64,000 nucleotides of DNA from Vicia villosa (lineage: Eukaryota > Streptophyta > Magnoliopsida > Fabales > Fabaceae). Below the pieces are notes generated by a model that worked only from the letters and a program-made list of their open reading frames with translations, searched no databases and was not told the origin of the DNA. The stretch is from positions 75,736,144 to 75,800,143 of the forward strand of contig NC_081181.1 of assembly GCF_029867415.1 (NCBI RefSeq). The letters are read 5' to 3'. The position numbers were made by a program, and so were the translations under genes. This document shows positions 58,451 through 64,000 of the stretch, piece after piece. Every line of letters starts with the position of its first letter. Within the stretch, counting starts at the first letter, position 1.

Positions 58451-59974
58451 CTAAGCATCTTCATCAGACGAAGAACCAAATGCATTGTGCAGCTTGAGCT
58501 TCATGATTTCTTTCCCATAGTGAGCTTTCAATTCGGCCTTTTCAATTCTCAGCTTGTCAACAACATTCTTCCAATCATCAGGAGTCGGAGCGTTGCTTGT
58601 CGAGCCTTCAAGATTTTTCTTGCTTTCTTTGATGTACCTCTTGATTGCAGCGTCTTTCTGACGAATCTTCTCATCTTTACTCATGAGCCATCCATCTTGA
58701 TAATAGAGAGTTTCTTCGTGATCTTTCACTCTTTTCTTCAACTTTCTATTTTCCACCTCAGTGCTACGAAACTTTTCTTCCCAAGCATCTTTTTCTGCCC
58801 TCATCTTAGCCAAAGTGTCTTGGTATTCCTCCATAGTGGGAATGTTGGGTCGTTGAGATACTGCAGGAAACATGGGTTTTTCATAAGCATAAGGCATTTG
58901 GAACTCCTTGGCTCTTTTCTTTACCCAACAGGTGTAGGCGTTCATGGCAATGCAATTTCTTTCCTCACCTTTTTCTTTCCATCGGACGTCGTACCAAGCT
59001 CTCACCATTCTTGCTTTCAACTTTTTAGGATTATCCCCTTCTCGGTAGAAGTATCCTTCCACTGAGGGACCAACAGGTTTAACTGAATTTGCATACCCGA
59101 GTTGTCGTCGGGCTAGGACCGGGTTATAGTTAATTCCTCCTTGCGTACCAATGAGGGGTACGTTGGCGAACTCTCCACAACTATCAATGGTTTCTGTACC
59201 ACAGCGAGCCAAGGTATACCAATGAATATCTTTATTAGTAAGAGACATAAGTCTTCGAGGCCAACGCAAACCTTCTCAGTTTTCCGTGAAAATAGGAGAC
59301 TCAGGTAAGTGTGAAACAATCCATTTGAACAACAAAGGTGCACAACATACAATGATTCCACCGCCTTGGCGATTCCTATGATGGACAGAAAAATACATGT
59401 CACCAAGCAAAGTCGGAACAGGATTTCCAATCAGAAAGATCTTTATGGCATTGATATCGACAAAGTTGTCGACATTGGGAAACAGAACCAACCCATAGAT
59501 GAGCAAGGCTAGTATAGCTTCAAAAGCTATCATGCTACCAGTTTCGATGAAATCAAAGGCTTTCTTTATCAGGAAGTGTGAGGCTAAACCCGGGAGGTTT
59601 CCTTTGGTAGTCCAATTACTCTCTACTTCAGATTTCTTCAAGTGGATACTTGATGCAATGACGTGTGACTTAGGAATGGCTTCCAAACCATTGAAGGGTA
59701 TTTTGTCAGACACAGGAATACCCAAAAGATTGGCATATTCTTCCAAGGTCGGTACCAACTGGTAGTCTGGAAAGGTGAAACACCGGTAGACGGGATCATA
59801 GAACTGAACCAGAGTTTTGAGAAGTCCTTCATCAACATGAGTGTTCAAAATAGGCAAAAGCTTTCCATAACTTTTCCTAAAATTAGAAGGATCTTGTACA
59901 GAAGATGCTAACTCTATCAGTCTTTCTACATCAGGTGCTTTGAAACCGTACTTTTTGGTATACCTTTTTTCCAT
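58451..59974 (-). pseudogene. Ogre-B ORF1
   Basis: ATG at 59974, upstream of gag, where Ogre elements carry an extra ORF of unknown role. The N-terminal half (FYDPVYRCFTFPDYQLVP, TLEEYANLLGIP) resembles the plant mobile-domain-like proteins common in plant transposons. The C-terminal 130 residues are charged and coiled-coil-like (EEKFRSTEVENRKLKKRVKD) with an acidic end (SSSDEDA). A TGA at 59276-59278 splits it into 232 and 272 codons in the same frame. About 507 codons in total. Function unknown. Confidence 0.88.
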
Positions 59975-60769
59975 AACTTAATCCTATAATGTTTGTAAAG
60001 AAAATTCTCTAAATTTTGGAAAAATCATGTTTTTTATGGAAAAAGATGGGTTTTTTAATGAATGTATGAATGCATGGATGCGTGGATGCCACATATTCAA
60101 ACATGGTAAGGCAAACATGGTAGTTCAAACATGGTAACATGGTACTACAAACATGGTATACAAACATGGTAACGCAAACATGGTAACGCATAAGTTCAAC
60201 GGTCCAGCGTCACGAGCATGAGGTCAGAGAACCAAAAATGGGATAGATCTAGTTAATCACCTGCATGACATGTTCTACTGATACGTCAGAGTCTACATTT
60301 TTCTTTCGGATATTACCGGCCTTCCACAATTAAACTCATGAGCCAGTAATATTCTCAAGAAAAACTCGTCTGAGTGTGGTTCTCCGCATGACAACTAATC
60401 CAAGTCTTCACCTGGATAGTTTCTGCACCACAACCTAATAAGGCCAGGATGGGTTGGGGTTCTACGGTCTCTCAGCTTCTACAGTTCAATGAAAGTAATA
60501 ATGTCTTCGCTACGAAACATGCTAAACATATATTACCAACAAGGAACCTCCACTGAGCGGAAGGATTCTCACGTGCGCCTGCACATGACTATACCCTCCA
60601 CCTAATTCTTATGTGTACTTAATCCGGGTTAGGATTTGTCCATAATGTATCACTTGTAACAGAACCACACAAGTAACAGAACCAAAGAACCAAACAAGTA
60701 ACAAGAATAAAATAAAAACAAAATAAATAGAAATAACCCTTCCTTTGGAAACAATAAAAAGATGGTTAT
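59975..60769 (-). other. Ogre-B 5' leader
   Basis: Untranslated leader between primer site and ORF1. At 60099-60188 the reverse strand holds seven copies of TACCATGTT, each with an ATG in the same ACCATGT context. The rest shows no repeat or ORF. Confidence 0.7.
60099..60188 (-). repeat. Upstream-ATG array in Ogre-B leader
   Basis: Seven TACCATGTT copies (AACATGGTA on the plus strand), mostly 14-15 bp apart with one pair only 8 bp apart. They lie 120-215 bp before the ORF1 ATG in sense direction. Confidence 0.8.
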
Positions 60770-60786
60770 CCCCAGTGAAGTCGCCA
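60770..60786 (-). promoter_or_regulatory. Ogre-B primer-binding site
   Basis: Reverse strand TGGCGACTTCACTGGGG, six bases after the LTR end at 60793. Ogre elements are described as using a tRNA-Arg type site; the exact tRNA here was not checked. Confidence 0.8.
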
Positions 60787-60792
60787 TTTTTC

Positions 60793-63700
60793 TGTCGCGG
60801 GCGAAAAATCGTTTTGTTCCTCTTTTTTGTGGGATGAGACACCTGATGCCTTCTTTGGGCTCGAGTGCTCATAAAATGATTTTTCTTTTGTACCGACCAA
60901 ACTTTTTATTATTTCCAAAGGGAGGAAAAGGAAAAAAGCTGCAATAACCTAAAAGTGGGGGGAGATCTTGGGTAAGAGGGTTGGTTATACGAAGGGAAGG
61001 TATTAGCACCCAACGTATCTATAGTACTCTATAGGTTTCTTTGCTTTGTTTTTCATTCCATGTTATTGAGAGGTTCTTGTGAAATAGGTGGGACCTAAGG
61101 TGTTTGTTTGATTATGCTCGCAAAGATCATCGCGATCCTCTGCATACATATCCCTTAGAGGGAATCAGAGCATCTGTAGCTCAGGGTCTACGGGTGCTAA
61201 GGTTTGAATGGGTTTTTTTTGTTTTGTTTTGCTCGCCAAGGATCGACCTTGTGCCTACGTATTCTCAAAGGGATGTTGAGAAAGTCAGAGCAATCGTAGT
61301 TCCCACTTATGCTAGTGGAAGCAAAGGAAAATAGACAAATGTCGTCTAAATGCTAGATGTATCTAATCTATATCATCACATACATCTATTTGATTTTTGT
61401 TTGAAAATCTTTTTATTATAAGCCCGGGGCTATGCCACTTAGGGTGCTTAGAATGATAAAGATGTATTTGTGTTTAACCAGCCTTGTGGCAAAAGTTTCA
61501 ATGAAGTCAGCCTTGTGACAAAAACTTTGATTAATCAGCCAGCCTCGTGGCAAAAGTTTCAATGAAGTCAGCCTTGTGACAAAAACTTTGATTAATCAGC
61601 CAGTACGGTGGCAAAACGGTTTGATTGATTAGCCAGCCTTGTGGCAAGAAAAAGTTTGATTGATTAGCCAGCCTTGTGGCAAAAAAAGTTTGATTGATTG
61701 ATTGTTTGTGATGATATATAAGAGATACTCCTAGCATAGAGATGAAAAATGTCTAATCTCCTAGGGTATTTGATTTTGGATATTGGGGAATGCTTATAAG
61801 AAGCCCGTGGGTCCTTGTACGAAGCCCAAGAGGAGGCTATTCGAGGGTCCTTGCATTGTAAGCCCAAGAGGAGGCTATGGGAGGGACAATCCAGGGTCCT
61901 TGCATTGTAAGCCCAAGAGGAGGCTATGGGAGGGTCACTCGTTTGTACAAAGCCCAAGGGGAGGCGTGGTATAGTTGGTTTGAGCTCTTAGAGCGATTTC
62001 ACCGGGAAACTATACTCTATGTCCTAACCTAAACTAGGGGAGATTCTTTGCACGAAGCCCAATAGGAGGCTATGGGGAACCTAGTGTTATACTAAGTTGA
62101 ACAAGCATATATAACACAAACACATATATGAACAAGTACGAACAAATATGAACAAGTACATGCACAATTATGAACAGTTATATGAACAAATATGAACAAG
62201 TATGAACAAGCACATATATGACAAAGGGTGTGTATATAATGGAGTTTATGAAGGAAATATACCTGTAAGCATGCTCCATTTGTATACACAGGGGCTCGGG
62301 ACTCATCCTCGGGGAGAGGCCCTCTTGAGTTTATTCAAAAGCTATGTAAATAGGTATTTACAAAGGGCTTGGGACTTATACCTACATGGAGGCCCATGAT
62401 ATTTTTGGGAAGATTTAAAGAAACCTTCATTTTTGGTTTGTTATTCAAAGTTTAAAAAACAGATTGATTGAGATATGTACAAAAAGGCGTACAATGAAAT
62501 ACCTAATTTCATGTACTGGAATGGGTATGTACAAAAGGGGCTTGGGACTTATACCTACATGGAGGCCCATGTTTTATTTTATAAAACATGGTGGATTGTT
62601 TTATTTACAGACGCGTCGTTTGAAAAAAAACTGTTTGAAAAGTATTGTTTTGAAAGAAGTTTATTTGTTTCGAACAAAAAGACTGTATAAAAAGAAAAAG
62701 GAGTGGGTCTTATACTCTCTAATATTCGAGAGGCCCCACATCGTTTTGAAAATCAATTGATCAATTAAAAAGATTTAATCAAAAGTTTCAAAAAGAAATG
62801 GTTTATCGTTTTTGAAAAGAATCGTGATCGCTTGTTTTAAAACGATTTGAATTTTGGAAGAAGTCAATTTAATCAAGATAAACAAAAGATTATCCTTAAT
62901 TAACACTTAGATGATTAGGGTTTGCTTCAAAAAATATTTACAAGTGATTAACTTTGAAAATCAAATGAAAAATAATATTTAAAAGTTTAAAATTACTTAA
63001 AAACAAGTCATTTTAAAACTATTAAAAAATGTATCAAATAAATGTTTTTTTGATGATTTTTTTTGATATTCTTAAAATATATATATTAAACAAGAAGTGT
63101 GTAAAAAATGAATGAAAAATGAATTAATTTCATTGGTTAAATAATTAATTAAAGTTGTTAAAGAAAAATGAAAAAAAATAGTGTTAAAAAAAATGGTTTG
63201 GCCCCTAGGAGTGTTGAACTCGTGACCTTGAGGTTATTATCCAAAAACTTAGCCAACTGGACCACGCGCGTGGTCTGTTAATACTTGCAACGAATTAAAA
63301 TATATTTTGAGATGATTTCCAAATTTCAGTTTCAAAAATATGGCGCCAAGAACACAACCCTAATTTGAATTTGAAAATTCTGAAAACTGGATTGTTTTGA
63401 TCAAGTGAATAGCCTATCTTGCTCGATTTTCCACAAGGAACATGATGGTATCATTTAATTTCATTTATTTTCACTCTAAGATCATTAATTTTCTGATGAA
63501 CACGAAGAACCCTAATTCTGAGTTTCAATCTGAAATCGTGTGTGTGCATGATAAGTTGCAATTGATTGAGGGTTAATGATCCATACATATGCAGAAACAA
63601 GATGGCATGGCAGTTTTTCATTTATGATGCATGTATGATAGAGTTTGAAGTTTAAGAGAGCTTACCTTAAAAATGTCAAAACTGGAAATCGAATTCTGCA

Positions 63701-64000
63701 AATGAGGGATTCCAGATGTTGTTTCTTGATTTGAACACCTTCAGTGGACCTTATGGAACATGTTTGAAGTCTTGGAATGAACTGAAAACCTCTTGATCAG
63801 TTTGTGGCACCCGATCTGCAGAGCTATGGTGTGAGGATCGAATTTGATGATTTTGATGTTTCAGATCACGGATGATGATTGGGATAGTTCATACATGGTA
63901 CATGGATGGTGTTTGGATGATTAGTTTGGACAGATATGGGCCTGGATAAAAATTGGCATGATAAGTCTCATGTTATGCATATTTGGAAAGTGAGGTAGTG
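60793..64000 (-). repeat. Ogre-B 5' LTR (partial; runs off the window)
   Basis: 3208 bp shown, collinear with 43326-46534 of the other LTR at an offset of 17466-17467. About 15 substitutions and one 1-bp indel were seen. It includes the second tRNA-like cassette: box A 63253-63264, box B 63211-63221, palindrome 63260-63275. Confidence 0.95.

Larger units (their letters stand above)
43326..64000 (-). mobile_element. Ogre-B: young, nearly complete Ogre (Ty3/gypsy Tat lineage)
   Basis: Two LTR copies lie 17.47 kb apart: 3' LTR 43326-48342 and 5' LTR from 60793 past the window edge. Between them, reading right to left: primer site, leader, ORF1, gag-pro, intron, pol with two RNase H domains, a repeat-rich 3' noncoding region and the polypurine tract. 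The shared 3.2 kb of LTR differs at about 15 positions. Each of the three ORFs has exactly one premature stop. Expected full length is about 22.5 kb. Confidence 0.95.

Noticed and set aside
1..64000. Host protein-coding genes, rRNA genes, Cassandra-type 5S modules
   Set aside because: None was recognised on either strand. All sizeable frames are retroelement proteins.

Overview
This window is a piece of a large, repeat-packed plant nuclear genome. I see no host gene in it. Almost every base belongs to LTR retrotransposons inserted into one another. Ogre-type Ty3/gypsy elements with LTRs of about 5 kb and a pro/RT intron suggest a legume, probably tribe Fabeae (pea, vetch, lentil relatives). 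That assignment is inference from element type, not from a marker gene.

Layout: (1) 1-9960 (+) is the 3' part of a decayed Ogre element, 'Ogre-A': broken pol, a repeat-rich 3' noncoding region, and a 3' LTR starting at 5617 that is truncated near 9960. (2) 9961-10940 (-) is a gag/pro-linker fragment of another Ogre-like element. (3) At 10941 begins an Athila-like LTR, 'element D' (-). It is cut into three pieces (10941-11144, 32210-32726, 41116-41774) by two nested insertions, and D interior follows to about 42191. (4) 11145-32204 (-) is a full-length Athila-type element with an env-like ORF and 5-bp target duplications GATGG. Inside it, 12614-22190 (+) is a full-length Sirevirus (Ty1/copia), 'SIRE-1', with duplications AGATC. 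(5) 32727-41110 (+) is a second, internally deleted Sirevirus, 'SIRE-2', with duplications AAAAG; it has lost most of pol but keeps an env-like ORF. (6) 42192-43325 (+) is the LTR and gag start of another Ty1/copia element, 'E'. It is interrupted at 43326 by (7) a young Ogre, 'Ogre-B' (-), 43326 to beyond 64000, with ORF1, gag-pro, intron, pol, a 5017-bp 3' LTR and a partial 5' LTR.

The stack is four levels deep: fragment C contains D; D contains Athila (which contains SIRE-1), SIRE-2, and E (which contains Ogre-B). LTR-pair divergence counted by eye fits recent nested activity: SIRE-1 about 3 differences in 1210 bp, Ogre-B about 15 in 3.2 kb, Athila about 1%, SIRE-2 about 2.4%.

The most interesting signals are RNA-like structures in noncoding parts. 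Three hairpins sit just after the Ogre pol stop, with compensatory stem changes between the two Ogre copies. tRNA-like (Pol III box A/B) cassettes lie at matching positions inside both Ogre LTRs. Further hairpin arrays have constant loops and changing stems. CpG-dense clusters in the Athila-type LTRs recur just upstream of the env-like ORF. The pro frame is +1 relative to gag in both Sireviruses.
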